A stretch of 64,000 bases of DNA. It comes from Labilibacter marinus (lineage in GTDB: Bacteria > Bacteroidota > Bacteroidia > Bacteroidales > Marinilabiliaceae). Within the stretch, counting starts at the first letter, position 1. The number at the start of each line of letters is the position of its first letter. The notes beneath the pieces were generated by a model, which made no database searches, was not told the origin of the DNA, and worked only from the letters and a program-made list of their open reading frames with translations. Below are positions 43,192 to 52,105 of this stretch, piece by piece. The position numbers were made by a program, and so were the translations under genes. The stretch lies in assembly GCF_001659685.2 (NCBI RefSeq), contig NZ_LXYE02000053.1, positions 1 through 64,000 on the forward strand. Direction: 5' to 3'.

Positions 43192-43273
43192 AATATAAGA
43201 GCTTGGTTTTGAAGAGTGTTTTTCGAAAAGTCATTTCTTAATACAAGCTTTTTTGTCTATCAAAACAACTACC

Positions 43274-43308
43274 AAAAAAAATCCGTTACAGCTGTAGCGG
43301 ATTTTTTC
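43274..43308 (+). terminator. Terminator of the GH31-GH13 operon
   Basis: AAATCCGTTAC pairs with GTAGCGGATTT (one G-T pair) around AGCT and is followed by TTT. It lies 83 bases after the GH13 stop codon. The A/T runs on both sides could let it work in either direction. Confidence 0.85.
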
Positions 43309-43440
43309 GTGAATGCCTTGTTATTGTGCATGAGAATAATGCAGATATTTACACTCCTGATTAATCGATGTCTTTCCAAGCCTTGCATAAGAAAGGTTCG
43401 ATGCTTCAAAACTTAAACGTCGCAAATGCTTCATAGTTTA

Positions 43441-43524
43441 TTCGCAACTATAATGTGATAATTCTGCGAACCTTTTGCGAACAGCTTGCGAAGAAATGCG
43501 AAGCCGCCCCGAAGCTTTTGCGAA
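43441..43524. repeat. Phased TGCGAA hexamer array in a 640-base gene-free gap
   Basis: TGCGAA occurs at 43465, 43476, 43487, 43497 and 43519, with the inverted copy TTCGCA at 43441. The first four are spaced 11, 11 and 10 bases, one turn of the helix. The surrounding DNA is GC-richer than its neighbourhood. Farther along, two similar segments containing AATTGGAAT (about 43600 and 43632) repeat imperfectly. I see no gene in 43192-43834. Confidence 0.5.
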
Positions 43525-43723
43525 GCGGTCCTGAAGAAAGTAACCGAAAATGTGAAAAAACGGACATTGTCGGGATCATTTTTGCCTAAAACGAGGAAAA
43601 TTGGAATCATTTTTCGATTTAACTGCTCAAATTGGAATTATTAGCATATTTCATCCTAAAGCAAAGCAACATAAAGATTTCTGCAACTCCCTAATGGTCA
43701 GTATATCAATGTTATATCAAATT

Positions 43724-43784
43724 AGACAGGATTAGCATGATAAACCAGGATTTCTTTTTCCTGTAAATCATGTTAATCCTGTCT
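43724..43784. repeat. Dispersed-type palindromic repeat with terminator-like tail
   Basis: AGACAGGATTAGCATGAT (43724-43741) pairs with ATCATGTTAATCCTGTCT (43767-43784) with two mismatches or G-T pairs. Inside is a second stem CAGGA/TCCTG. Seven T follow on the plus strand. The ACAGGATTAACATGATTTACAGGAT words recall a widespread intergenic repeat I remember from many bacteria. It sits between the GH13 operon and a convergent gene and may also terminate transcription. Confidence 0.6.
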
Positions 43785-43834
43785 TTTTTTAAGCAATAAT
43801 CTTAAAAATATAACTTACAATAAGGAATTTAGCC

Positions 43835-45094
43835 TTAATTCTCTTCCCAGAATTCCTCTTCTTTTAGCTCTTCAATTCTGGATTTGCAAAACTTTTCGAT
43901 ATCAGATTTTTTTCTTTCTGCAATCGTGTCAGCCTCGTAGTAACTAAGTAGCTTTTCATATCTTCCTAAAGCTTCCTTCTTATCTTTTATTCCATAATCG
44001 TATAAAGTAGCCAGCTTGTAATCTACATATTTACTATCCGGAGCGTTTCCTTTCATTAATAAATATATCTCAAGCTCTTTATCATATTGCTGGGTACGTT
44101 GGTAATTTAAAGCTATTTCATTGTAAATTAAATTTAAGGTTCCTCCATCGGCTTGTATTAGATTAAGAGCTTTATTTAAATAATACAGACTTTCTTTGGG
44201 TTTAAAAAGGTAATTATCTTTAAGAAAGCAGCTGCCAAGCATATAATAAATCTGAAAATCAGTGGTGTCTTTAGTAATATATTGCTCAAGCGGTTTTATT
44301 GCCGTTCTGTAATTTTCAAGTTTCCAATTGCTCATACCTAGATACTTGTTTGTCATTAAAGAAGAATCTTCATTTTGATTTAACTGTGTAAATACTTGTA
44401 GTGAAGCATTAATGCTGTCTGTGTGATATAAAGTTTTTCCGTACAAACGTTGTAATAGTTGATTGTTGGCAAAGCTTTCTTTATAATAAATGTGATAAAA
44501 CTCTACGGCCTCTTCAATTAACCTTGATTTAATATAAAGGTCCATAGCTTTAATCATTACAGTGGGATTTGCTTTTATTTGGCAAGTTCTGTTGTAGTAA
44601 TATATGGCACTATCTTTTTTATGAACCGATTTATATAAATCTCCAATCTGATTGGAAAGAAATGAATTAGTAGTGTCCTTTAAATATGTGGGTATAAGAA
44701 TGTTTAAGGATTTTCTTCCTAGTCCCATCTTTTTTAAACTTAAGCCCTTTCTAATATTGTAATAATCAGGTTTGATATCTTCATTAATTAATTTATCCTG
44801 CAACGTTAGAGCAGATTGAAATTGACTTTGTTTAAAGTATAAATTCTCCAATGCCTGGCTTACTTGAATATTGCTTGAATCCTTAACGATAAGTTGTTCT
44901 AGTATGTCAATGGCTTTGTCGTACTGATAATGATGCATTAGAGAATCGGCATTGTGCATCAAAATAGAGTCGTTTAGCATAGGTTTTTCCGAGAGTTGAT
45001 AAACGGAATCTTGTTGTATACTGGCCAAAAGGCTAAAAGGTAATACAAGGAACGCAAAAATAATTAGAGTAGAATGTGATCTGGTAAGTTTCAT
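43835..45094 (-). CDS. Secreted TPR-repeat protein, 419 aa
   Basis: The product has a signal peptide (MKLTRSHSTLIIFAFLVLPF, to about 24), followed by tandem TPR-like helical repeats throughout (for example YQYDKAIDILEQLIVKDSSN; SALTLQDKLINEDIKPDYY; NYRTAIKPLEQYITKDTTDF). These are protein-binding scaffolds. It shares a 168-base divergent control region with the BlaI-type gene, and the first operator palindrome covers the -33 region of its own predicted promoter. It may therefore be under BlaI/M56 control. Function beyond that is unknown. Confidence 0.7.
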   Translation of the reverse strand: MKLTRSHSTLIIFAFLVLPFSLLASIQQDSVYQLSEKPMLNDSILMHNADSLMHHYQYDKAIDILEQLIVKDSSNIQVSQALENLYFKQSQFQSALTLQDKLINEDIKPDYYNIRKGLSLKKMGLGRKSLNILIPTYLKDTTNSFLSNQIGDLYKSVHKKDSAIYYYNRTCQIKANPTVMIKAMDLYIKSRLIEEAVEFYHIYYKESFANNQLLQRLYGKTLYHTDSINASLQVFTQLNQNEDSSLMTNKYLGMSNWKLENYRTAIKPLEQYITKDTTDFQIYYMLGSCFLKDNYLFKPKESLYYLNKALNLIQADGGTLNLIYNEIALNYQRTQQYDKELEIYLLMKGNAPDSKYVDYKLATLYDYGIKDKKEALGRYEKLLSYYEADTIAERKKSDIEKFCKSRIEELKEEEFWEEN

Positions 45095-45134
45095 GTTATC
45101 TGGGTTTTAATAAATAAAATAAATCTATCAACTA

Positions 45135-45142
45135 CAAACTTA
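45135..45142 (-). promoter_or_regulatory. -7 box for the TPR gene (TAAGTTTG)
   Basis: Minus-strand TAAGTTTG matches TAnnTTTG, 41 bases upstream of the start codon. Its -33 region falls within operator palindrome 1. Confidence 0.5.
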
Positions 45143-45151
45143 GTTAAAATA

Positions 45152-45199
45152 TTTGTTCAACTAAAATATTAGTTGTAGATTTGAACTAATAATTTAGTT
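45152..45199 (+). promoter_or_regulatory. blaI promoter with two operator palindromes
   Basis: TTTG (45152-45155), 20 bases, TAGATTTG (45176-45183) is a full Bacteroidota promoter. Palindrome CAACTAA-AATA-TTAGTTG (45158-45175) fills the spacer, and AACTAA-TAAT-TTAGTT (45184-45199) lies directly after the -7 box over the start site. The two AACTAA-N4-TTAGTT dyads are centred 25 bases apart. A partial third copy is at about 45136-45145. The layout strongly suggests auto-repression by the BlaI-type protein. Confidence 0.75.
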
Positions 45200-45262
45200 G
45201 AATCATTAAACATTGTTTTTAAGAACGGGCTATTTCTTAAAGATATCAACGAAAAGTTTATA

Positions 45263-45658
45263 ATGAAAGAGTTAACAAAAGCAGAAGAACAAGTAATGCA
45301 ACAACTTTGGGAATTAGGCGAAACCAACGTGAAAAGCATTATTGAAAAAATACCGGAACCCAAACCGGCATATAATACCATATCAACTATCGTAAGAATT
45401 CTTGAAACCAAAGGTTTTGTAGATCATAAAAAGGCGGGTAAAGGATATGTGTATTTCCCTATTGTATCGAAAGAAGTGTATAAAAAGAAGTTTATGAAAC
45501 GTGTTATGTCTCACTACTTTCAAGATTCGTTTAAAGAGCTGGTGTCCTTTTTTGCCAAAGAAGACAAAATGGATATTGCCGATTTAGAGGAGTTGATGAA
45601 TGATGTTAAGAATGAACTCACCAGTGCGACTGGAGTGAATAAGCAGAGTAATGAATAA
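45263..45658 (+). CDS. BlaI/MecI/CopY-family transcriptional repressor
   Basis: A 131-residue winged-helix repressor. The N-terminus LTKAEEQVMQQLWELGETNVKSI and the recognition region YNTISTIVRILETKGFVDHKK are characteristic of BlaI/MecI, followed by a helical dimerisation tail. It is inactivated by proteolysis when the partner M56 sensor is triggered. It is the first gene of a two-gene unit with the M56 protein (59-base gap). Two palindromes in the promoter are its probable operators. Confidence 0.94.
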   Translation: MKELTKAEEQVMQQLWELGETNVKSIIEKIPEPKPAYNTISTIVRILETKGFVDHKKAGKGYVYFPIVSKEVYKKKFMKRVMSHYFQDSFKELVSFFAKEDKMDIADLEELMNDVKNELTSATGVNKQSNE

Positions 45659-45717
45659 AAGCTTAATGAGTTTTTAATTTAGATTATAATATTGAGACTT
45701 TAGTTAAAATAGAACAC

Positions 45718-47040
45718 ATGGAATTTTTTATTAATTACCTATTGGAGTCGTCGATAATACTTGGAATATTAACCATATTTTATCGTTTCGTATTACATCA
45801 TGAACCACTTTTTAAGTTTAATCGGATTTATCTGTTGTTTTCGCTTTTGTTGGCAACAGTTGTTCCGCTTATTCATATTTCTATTTATAAAAACAACGCA
45901 GCAAACACCCAAGGTTTTGTTAATTTATTAGATACCGTTAACGTGTTTGCTGGCGATATGCGCCAAACTGTTGTTCCCGCTATAGCGGATAATCAATCGT
46001 TTAGTTGGATTTATATGCTAGGTGCTATAGGGTTGTTGCTCAGGTTGCTTATAGGGATTGTTCGATTGGGCGGACTTTCGAAAAAGGCAAACTGGCAAAA
46101 AATAAATGGCGTTAAAATAGCTGACTTGCCCGGTCGCTTTAACCCATTCTCGTTCTTTCATGTCATTTTTATCAACCGTTCATTGTATTCAGATAACGAT
46201 TTGGATAAAATTATGGTGCATGAAATGGCGCATGTTAAGCACAAACACTCAATCGATGTTTTGCTGTTCGAGAGTTTGTTAATTGTTCAATGGTTCAACC
46301 CTTTTGCATGGTTAATTAAATACCTGCTTAAGGAGCTGCACGAATTTCAGGCAGATCGTTCTGTTTTAAATAAAGGAACATCTGTTGGTTCGTACAAAAA
46401 CTTGTTATTGTATCAGGCTACAGGAGCCCGCTTGTTGCCCGTCAATAACTTTAATCAATCAATTACTAAAAAACGATTTAAGATGATGACTAATAAAACC
46501 ATAAAAAATAAGGCATTTATAAAAACACTAGTTGCTGTTGCAGTAATTTTTGGAATAGGATTATTTTTTGCTTGCGATAATGCCGTTGAAGAAGTTCAGG
46601 ATGGTAACTTAAAGAGTGCTGAAATAGAAAAAGTTTATGATGTAGTAGATGTTATGCCTGCATTTCCGAAAGGTGAACTTGCCCTTCGTAAATTCATTGC
46701 CATTAATGTAAAATACCCTAATGATGCTAAAGAGCAAGGAAAGGCAGGGAGAGTATATGTGCAATTTATCGTTTCTAAAACAGGTGAGGTTAAAGATGCA
46801 AAAATAGCCAGAAGCGCTGGTTTTGAATCATTAGATGCAGAAGCGATACGTGTTATTTCCTCGTTGCCTGACTGGGAACCAGGAATGAAAAATGGAGCAA
46901 AGGTAGATGTTAGTTTTACGATACCTATTAATTTTTCTTTACAGGATAAAGATGGAAGTACAGCTTCTAAGGAAAAAGAAGGTAATTCCTCAAAAGAGGA
47001 AAATGAAAATGGTGTTCATGTAGTTGGATACAGTAAATAA
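45718..47040 (+). CDS. BlaR1-like M56 sensor peptidase with C-terminal TonB domain
   Basis: A 440-residue membrane protein. Three to four helices surround the zinc motif HEMAH (His168-Glu169...His172), which is followed by SIDVLLFESLLIVQWFNPFAWL, typical of M56/BlaR1. A further membrane segment at about 274-292 is followed by a TonB C-terminal-like domain (about 315-415) with YPNDAKEQGKAGRVYVQFIV. It replaces the penicillin-binding sensor of classical BlaR1. Such M56-TonB fusions are common in Bacteroidota. It should cleave the BlaI partner after some envelope signal. No beta-lactamase is nearby. Confidence 0.88.
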   Translation: MEFFINYLLESSIILGILTIFYRFVLHHEPLFKFNRIYLLFSLLLATVVPLIHISIYKNNAANTQGFVNLLDTVNVFAGDMRQTVVPAIADNQSFSWIYMLGAIGLLLRLLIGIVRLGGLSKKANWQKINGVKIADLPGRFNPFSFFHVIFINRSLYSDNDLDKIMVHEMAHVKHKHSIDVLLFESLLIVQWFNPFAWLIKYLLKELHEFQADRSVLNKGTSVGSYKNLLLYQATGARLLPVNNFNQSITKKRFKMMTNKTIKNKAFIKTLVAVAVIFGIGLFFACDNAVEEVQDGNLKSAEIEKVYDVVDVMPAFPKGELALRKFIAINVKYPNDAKEQGKAGRVYVQFIVSKTGEVKDAKIARSAGFESLDAEAIRVISSLPDWEPGMKNGAKVDVSFTIPINFSLQDKDGSTASKEKEGNSSKEENENGVHVVGYSK

Positions 47041-47046
47041 AATAAT

Positions 47047-47083
47047 AATCTCACCAGGAAATATGTTTTTTTCTGGTGAGATT
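47047..47083 (+). terminator. Hairpin after the M56 gene
   Basis: AATCTCACCAG pairs perfectly with CTGGTGAGATT (11 bases) around a T-rich 15-base loop, 6 bases after the stop codon. The following tract (AATTCTC) is poor in T, so terminator function is likely but not certain. Confidence 0.6.
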
Positions 47084-47142
47084 AATTCTCTCCACGAACA
47101 AAATCATAAAAACCACCGAACAAATAATACTTGTCATAGCTT

Positions 47143-47178
47143 TTTATCGGTAAAAGCAGTTAATTTTGTACCGATAAA
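47143..47178 (+). promoter_or_regulatory. Inverted-repeat operator around the hydG -7 box
   Basis: TTTATCGGTA (47143-47152) and TACCGATAAA (47169-47178) are perfect 10-base inverted copies. Their 16-base spacer contains TAATTTTG (47161-47168), an exact TAnnTTTG -7 box, and hydG begins 16 bases after the second arm. No -33 box is seen at the usual distance, so the upstream arm may be an activator site or the pair a repressor site. Confidence 0.65.
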
Positions 47179-47193
47179 TAGGGAAAGCAAGAC

Positions 47194-48627
47194 ATGGCAA
47201 TAATATACCATCCACAGAAATATAAGTTAGAGGATAAATCCATGCAGAATTTCATCGATACAGATGAAATCAATGAGATTTTAGAGGGGGCGAAAGATCC
47301 GAGCAAAGAGCAAGTTAAAGCAGTGATAAAAAAAGCACTGGATAAAAACAGACTTTCACTTCAAGAAACCGCCATATTAATAAATGCTAACGATCCAGAA
47401 TTAGTAGCAGAGATTAAGCAAGCTGCAACTAAACTTAAACAACAAGTTTACGGCAAACGCATTGTTCTTTTTGCACCTTTATACATTGGTAATTTATGCA
47501 TTAACAACTGCACCTACTGTGGTTTTAAAGCAGATAACAAAGCGCAAAAAAGAACTACGCTAACCGCGGATGATTTAAAACAAGAAGTTAAAGCTTTAGA
47601 AGATGCGGGTCATAAACGTTTAATTTTAGTTTATGGTGAGCATCCTCGCTATAATGCCAAGTTTATTGCAGAATCCGTAAAAACGGTTTATTCCGTAAAG
47701 CATAAAAATGGAGAAATCCGCAGGGTTAATATCAATGCGGCTCCTTTAGATGTAGATGGGTTTAAAACGGTAAAGGAATCAGGCATTGGTACCTATCAAA
47801 TATTTCAAGAGACCTACCATAGAGAAACTTACCTAAAAGTTCATAAAAGTGGACTGAAAAGAGATTACGATTGGCGTATCACTGGTTTAGATAGAGCCAT
47901 GGAAGGCGGTATTGATGATTTAGGTATTGGAGCGTTATTAGGTTTATACGATTGGCGCTTCGAGGTGATGGGATTACTCCGTCATGTCAATCACTTTGAG
48001 TCCGTTTTTAATATCGGACCGCACACCATTTCTTTCCCTCGTATTCAAGCAGCATCAGGAATAGATGTAGATCCCAAGTGGGCTGTTTCCGATGAGGATT
48101 TTACTAAGTTAGTTGCTATTCTTCGTCTGGCCGTTCCATACACTGGGCTAATTTTAACCGCGCGCGAGCCTGCTGAAATTAGAGATGAAGTACTTCAATA
48201 TGGGGTTTCTCAAATTGATGGAGGTACTAATATAGAGATGAAAGGGTATTCTCAGGATGAGGATGAGCAGGATTTAGATCAGGAGCAATTCGAAATCAAA
48301 GATGATCGTTCATTGAATGAAGTGATGGAGGAGTTGGTAGAGAATGGATTTATTCCGTCTTTTTGTACATCCTGCTATCGTCGAAATAGAACAGGAGAGC
48401 ACTTTATGGAGTTTTCTGTACCTGGCTTTATTAAACGATTTTGTCAGCCCAATGCTTTATTAACTTTAGCAGAATACCTTGAAGATTATGCACCAGAAAA
48501 AACAAAGGTGAAGGGATATCAATTAATTGAAGAGGAGCTGAAAAACTACGATGATCCTCGCTTTAAAGAGAAGTTAGTTGAACGTTTAGAAGATATAAAA
48601 ACAGGTACAAGAGATTTATATTTCTAA
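47194..48627 (+). CDS. hydG: HydG, radical SAM maturase of [FeFe]-hydrogenase
   Basis: Cleaves tyrosine to make the CO and CN ligands of the H-cluster. The 477-residue protein shows the radical SAM cluster motif CINNCTYC (Cys102, 106, 109) and the HydG-specific C-terminal auxiliary cluster CX2CX22C (Cys391, 394, 417), which distinguishes HydG from ThiH. The start could also be Met17. No hydE, hydF or hydrogenase gene is in the window, so the partners must lie elsewhere. It is preceded by a striking inverted repeat around its promoter. Confidence 0.93.
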   Translation: MAIIYHPQKYKLEDKSMQNFIDTDEINEILEGAKDPSKEQVKAVIKKALDKNRLSLQETAILINANDPELVAEIKQAATKLKQQVYGKRIVLFAPLYIGNLCINNCTYCGFKADNKAQKRTTLTADDLKQEVKALEDAGHKRLILVYGEHPRYNAKFIAESVKTVYSVKHKNGEIRRVNINAAPLDVDGFKTVKESGIGTYQIFQETYHRETYLKVHKSGLKRDYDWRITGLDRAMEGGIDDLGIGALLGLYDWRFEVMGLLRHVNHFESVFNIGPHTISFPRIQAASGIDVDPKWAVSDEDFTKLVAILRLAVPYTGLILTAREPAEIRDEVLQYGVSQIDGGTNIEMKGYSQDEDEQDLDQEQFEIKDDRSLNEVMEELVENGFIPSFCTSCYRRNRTGEHFMEFSVPGFIKRFCQPNALLTLAEYLEDYAPEKTKVKGYQLIEEELKNYDDPRFKEKLVERLEDIKTGTRDLYF

Positions 48628-48683
48628 TTCTCATAAACTATTCAATTCTTTGTGCGTATATGCCATTTTAAAACTATTATTTT

Positions 48684-49520
48684 ATGAAGTTGAAGATATT
48701 ATTAGGGGTAGTTGCCGTAAGTGCAGCATTATTAAGTTGTGATATTGAACAGAAGATTAAAGAGCTTGAAAAATCTAGCGATGCTGTTGATGCAGTATGG
48801 GATTACAATGCTGCAGCGTCACATTTTCAAGCTGTATCAAAGGCAACTGATGATGTTGTAACAAGAAGTGAAGGAGGTTACGATATCCCTATTACTACCA
48901 TTACACCTGCTGATCTTACAACTTTTCCAAAAGATATTGTAGTTGATTTTGGTACAGTTGGCATGGAAGGTAACGACTACCGTATAAGAAAAGGTAAACT
49001 TTTAATAAAACTTGAAAATGGCTGGTATCGTGAGGAAGGATCAGTAATAACCACCACCTTTGAAGATTATTATCAGGATAACTTTAAAATTGAAGGTAAA
49101 CGCATAGCTACTAATAAGGGATTGAATCCTGAAGATCAAATATTTTTTGAAGTAGAAATTGAAGATGGTAAAATTACAGATCCGCAAGGGAAAATTGTTA
49201 CCTATGAGCAAAAGAACCTACGAACATGGATATCTGGTGAAGACACTCCTTTTGAATTGTGGGATGATGTGTACGAATTAGATGGAACTCAGAATGGTAA
49301 AAGCTCAAATGGGGTTGACTACAAAATATTTACCCGAGTGGGATATCCTTTGGTAATCGATTTAACTTGTCCTTTTGTAAAAGATGGTGTGCTTGATGTT
49401 GAAATATCTGGAGCTCCACAAATAAGTGTCAATTATTTCAAGGATGTGGACATGGATGAAGTACCTGATTGCTCACCTTCTGCAACCATAACTGTAAATA
49501 ATGTAGACTATCCATTATAA
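48684..49520 (+). CDS. Hypothetical lipoprotein, 278 aa
   Basis: Unrecognised lipoprotein: MKLKILLGVVAVSAALLSC (Cys19). The mature part is beta-rich with acidic and Gly turns (DVVTRSEGGYDIPITTITPADLTTFPKDIVVDFG; RKGKLLIKLENGWYREEGSVITTTFED) and several Cys near the C-terminus. It follows hydG by 56 bases but has its own terminator and looks unrelated in function. I found no motif that indicates an activity. Confidence 0.6.
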   Translation: MKLKILLGVVAVSAALLSCDIEQKIKELEKSSDAVDAVWDYNAAASHFQAVSKATDDVVTRSEGGYDIPITTITPADLTTFPKDIVVDFGTVGMEGNDYRIRKGKLLIKLENGWYREEGSVITTTFEDYYQDNFKIEGKRIATNKGLNPEDQIFFEVEIEDGKITDPQGKIVTYEQKNLRTWISGEDTPFELWDDVYELDGTQNGKSSNGVDYKIFTRVGYPLVIDLTCPFVKDGVLDVEISGAPQISVNYFKDVDMDEVPDCSPSATITVNNVDYPL

Positions 49521-49538
49521 AAGAATTACAATAAAATG

Positions 49539-49582
49539 AAACTCCCCTATAGGCACCATGCTTGTAGGGGAGTTTTGTTTTT
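49539..49582 (+). terminator. Terminator after the 278-aa lipoprotein gene
   Basis: AAACTCCCCTA pairs with TAGGGGAGTTT around a 15-base loop, followed by TGTTTTT. It lies 19 bases after the stop codon. Confidence 0.85.
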
Positions 49583-49758
49583 ATTGCTTTTTTCTTCTTA
49601 CATTAAAGGTCTTTTAGGCTGACCAAAATCATACGAACAATTGGCTAACAGGTTAAACTATTAGATACTTATATTGTTTTGCTTAGCAATAATCAGTGAG
49701 TTTTTTCTTAAATTACAATGAGGAATACTCTAACTATCTACTATCTAAAAAATCTACT

Positions 49759-52050
49759 ATGGCCAATTCAAAAATAAGAATACAAGATGCATTAGATTAT
49801 CACACCAAAGGAAGTCCTGGTAAAATAGAAGTTATCCCCACTAAAGCCACTAAAACTCAGCGCGATTTAGCATTGGCATATTCCCCTGGCGTGGCAGAAC
49901 CGTGTAGAAAAATTGCCGATAATGTGGAGGATGTATATAAATATACAGCTAAGGGTAATCTGGTAGCCGTAATCTCTAATGGTACAGCCGTTTTAGGTTT
50001 AGGCGATATTGGCCCCGAAGCTTCAAAGCCTGTGATGGAAGGGAAAGGCTTGCTTTTTAAAATTTTTGCAGGTATCGATGTTTTTGATTTAGAGCTGAAT
50101 TCTACCAATGTGGAAGAATTTATTACTGTAGTAAAAGCACTTGAACCTACTTTTGGAGGTATTAATCTGGAAGATATAAAAGCGCCAGATTGTTTTGAAA
50201 TTGAGCGAAGATTAAAAGAAGAGTTGAATATACCCATCATGCATGACGATCAGCATGGAACCGCTATTATCTCAGGCGCAGGTTTAATAAATGCGCTTAA
50301 GGTGGTGAATAAAAAAGGTGCGGATGTTAAAGTAGTGGTATCGGGTGCTGGAGCATCAGCTATCTCATGCATGAAGATTTTTCTGGAGTTAGGAATCAGT
50401 AGAAAAAACATTATAGTTTGCGATTCTAAAGGAGTTATTCGTAATGATCGTGAAAACTTGCCCCCAAGCAAAAAAGAATTTGCTACGGATTTAGATCATC
50501 ATAAATTAGAAGATGCCATTGTGGGTGCAGATGTATTTTTAGGTTTATCACAAGGTAATGTGATGACGGCAGAGATGCTTAAGAATATGGCTCCTAATCC
50601 CATTGTGTTTGCCTTGGCCAATCCTGATCCTGAAATTGGATATGAATTAGCCATGGCCACACGAGATGATGTGCTGATGGCCACAGGAAGATCTGATCAT
50701 CCCAATCAGGTGAATAATGTATTGGGTTTCCCATTTATTTTTAGAGGAGCTTTAGATGTGCGAGCTACTGAAATAAATGAGGCGATGAAGTTGGCTGCGG
50801 TAAAAGCGATTGCAGAATTAGCGCAGGAGCAAGTGCCAGAGGTGGTGATAAAAGCCTATAACAAAGACAATATTACTTTTGGTCGCGATTATATTATCCC
50901 TAAGCCACTCGATCCTCGATTGCTGACTCGGGTAGCGCCAGCGGTGGCAAAAGCCGCAATGGATAGTGGTGTAGCTAAAAATCCTATTTCCGATTGGGAT
51001 GCTTACAAAACCAGTTTGGTGAAACGTTTAGGTAATGATGACCAGATTATACGTCGATTGACTAATAAGGCCAAGCAACATCCAAAGCGTATTGTGTTTG
51101 CTGAAGCTGAAGATTATCGTGTTTTAAAAGCTGCCCAAATTGCCTTAGACGAGGGTATTGCTATTCCTATTTTATTGGGTGATGAGGAGAAGATAAAAGG
51201 TTTGATTGAAAAACATCAGCTGGATTTACATGATACTAAAATCATCAATCCGCAAGCTAAAACTTCGCAGGAAATGGTGAGTAGATATGCTCATCTATTT
51301 TTTGAGAAAAGGCAGCGTCGAGGATATAACCCGTACGAGGCGGAGAATGAAATGAAGAAGCGCAATTACTTTGGGTGTATGATGGTGGAAACAGGCGAAG
51401 CCGATGCTATTATTTCTGGAATTAGCCGAAAGTATACGCAAACCATAAAGCCTTCACTTGAAATTATTGGAACGGCTGGACCTGGTCAAAAAGTATCTAG
51501 TATGTATTTAATGTTGACCAAAAGGGGACCTCTATTTTTTACGGATACAACCATGATTCCGAACCCCACATCGGAAGAGTTGGTGCAAATAGCTTTTCAG
51601 GCTGCTAAGGCGGTTAAACAGATGATGAATATTGAGCCGAAAGTCGCCTTCTTAGCTTATTCTAATTTTGGCTCTTCAGATGATGCAGAACCTAAATTAG
51701 TGCGTAAGGCAGCTGCATTGATGAAGGAAAACTATCCTGAGATTATTTCGGATGGTGAGATACAAGCTAATTTTGCTTTTAATCAGGAGGAGCTGAAGGA
51801 GAATTATCCATTTTCCGATTTAGTTAATAACGAACCTAATGTGCTTGTGTTTCCCACGTTAACATCGGCTAATATTGCATATAAATTATTGCAGGTAATG
51901 AAAAGTGGAGAGGCTATTGGGCCTATTATACTTGGAATGAAACGCCCAGTGCATATTCTGCAGTTAGGGAGCTCGGTGAGAGAGGTGTTAAATATGATAA
52001 CGATTGCTACCGTTGATGCTCAGATAAAATCAACCATCGAGAGCTTATAA
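49759..52050 (+). CDS. maeB: NADP-dependent malic enzyme with C-terminal phosphotransacetylase-like domain
   Basis: Decarboxylates malate to pyruvate with NADP. The 763-residue protein has an N-terminal malic domain with [13 protein letters not shown] and [15 protein letters not shown], and the metal/Glu-Asp region [14 protein letters not shown]. An NAD(P)-binding region [14 protein letters not shown] follows, then a PTA domain (about 430-760), normally non-catalytic and regulatory in MaeB. Starting at 49696 would add 21 atypical residues, so 49759 is preferred. It lies after a terminator and converges with egtD/eanA. Confidence 0.95.
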   Translation: MANSKIRIQDALDYHTKGSPGKIEVIPTKATKTQRDLALAYSPGVAEPCRKIADNVEDVYKYTAKGNLVAVISNGTAVLGLGDIGPEASKPVMEGKGLLFKIFAGIDVFDLELNSTNVEEFITVVKALEPTFGGINLEDIKAPDCFEIERRLKEELNIPIMHDDQHGTAIISGAGLINALKVVNKKGADVKVVVSGAGASAISCMKIFLELGISRKNIIVCDSKGVIRNDRENLPPSKKEFATDLDHHKLEDAIVGADVFLGLSQGNVMTAEMLKNMAPNPIVFALANPDPEIGYELAMATRDDVLMATGRSDHPNQVNNVLGFPFIFRGALDVRATEINEAMKLAAVKAIAELAQEQVPEVVIKAYNKDNITFGRDYIIPKPLDPRLLTRVAPAVAKAAMDSGVAKNPISDWDAYKTSLVKRLGNDDQIIRRLTNKAKQHPKRIVFAEAEDYRVLKAAQIALDEGIAIPILLGDEEKIKGLIEKHQLDLHDTKIINPQAKTSQEMVSRYAHLFFEKRQRRGYNPYEAENEMKKRNYFGCMMVETGEADAIISGISRKYTQTIKPSLEIIGTAGPGQKVSSMYLMLTKRGPLFFTDTTMIPNPTSEELVQIAFQAAKAVKQMMNIEPKVAFLAYSNFGSSDDAEPKLVRKAAALMKENYPEIISDGEIQANFAFNQEELKENYPFSDLVNNEPNVLVFPTLTSANIAYKLLQVMKSGEAIGPIILGMKRPVHILQLGSSVREVLNMITIATVDAQIKSTIESL

Positions 52051-52065
52051 AGCATAAATTACTAT

Positions 52066-52101
52066 ACTCTTCCCTTTGTCCATGCCGATAAAGGGAAGAG
52101 T
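52066..52101. terminator. Hairpin between convergent maeB and eanA
   Basis: ACTCTTCCCTTT pairs perfectly with AAAGGGAAGAGT (12 bases) in the 55-base convergent gap. Neither side has a good T-tract, so it may serve both genes as a weak bidirectional terminator. Confidence 0.6.
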
Positions 52102-52105
52102 CGTA

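Noticed and set aside
43216-43416. 66-codon open frame after the GH13 gene
   Set aside because: It runs through the terminator hairpin and shows no protein-like features.
43441-43524. CRISPR array
   Set aside because: The repeats are only 6 bases, phased by a helical turn, with no spacers or cas genes.
45095-45262. Beta-lactam resistance locus (BlaI plus BlaR1-like)
   Set aside because: The sensor lacks a penicillin-binding domain and there is no beta-lactamase nearby; treated as a different BlaI/M56 system.
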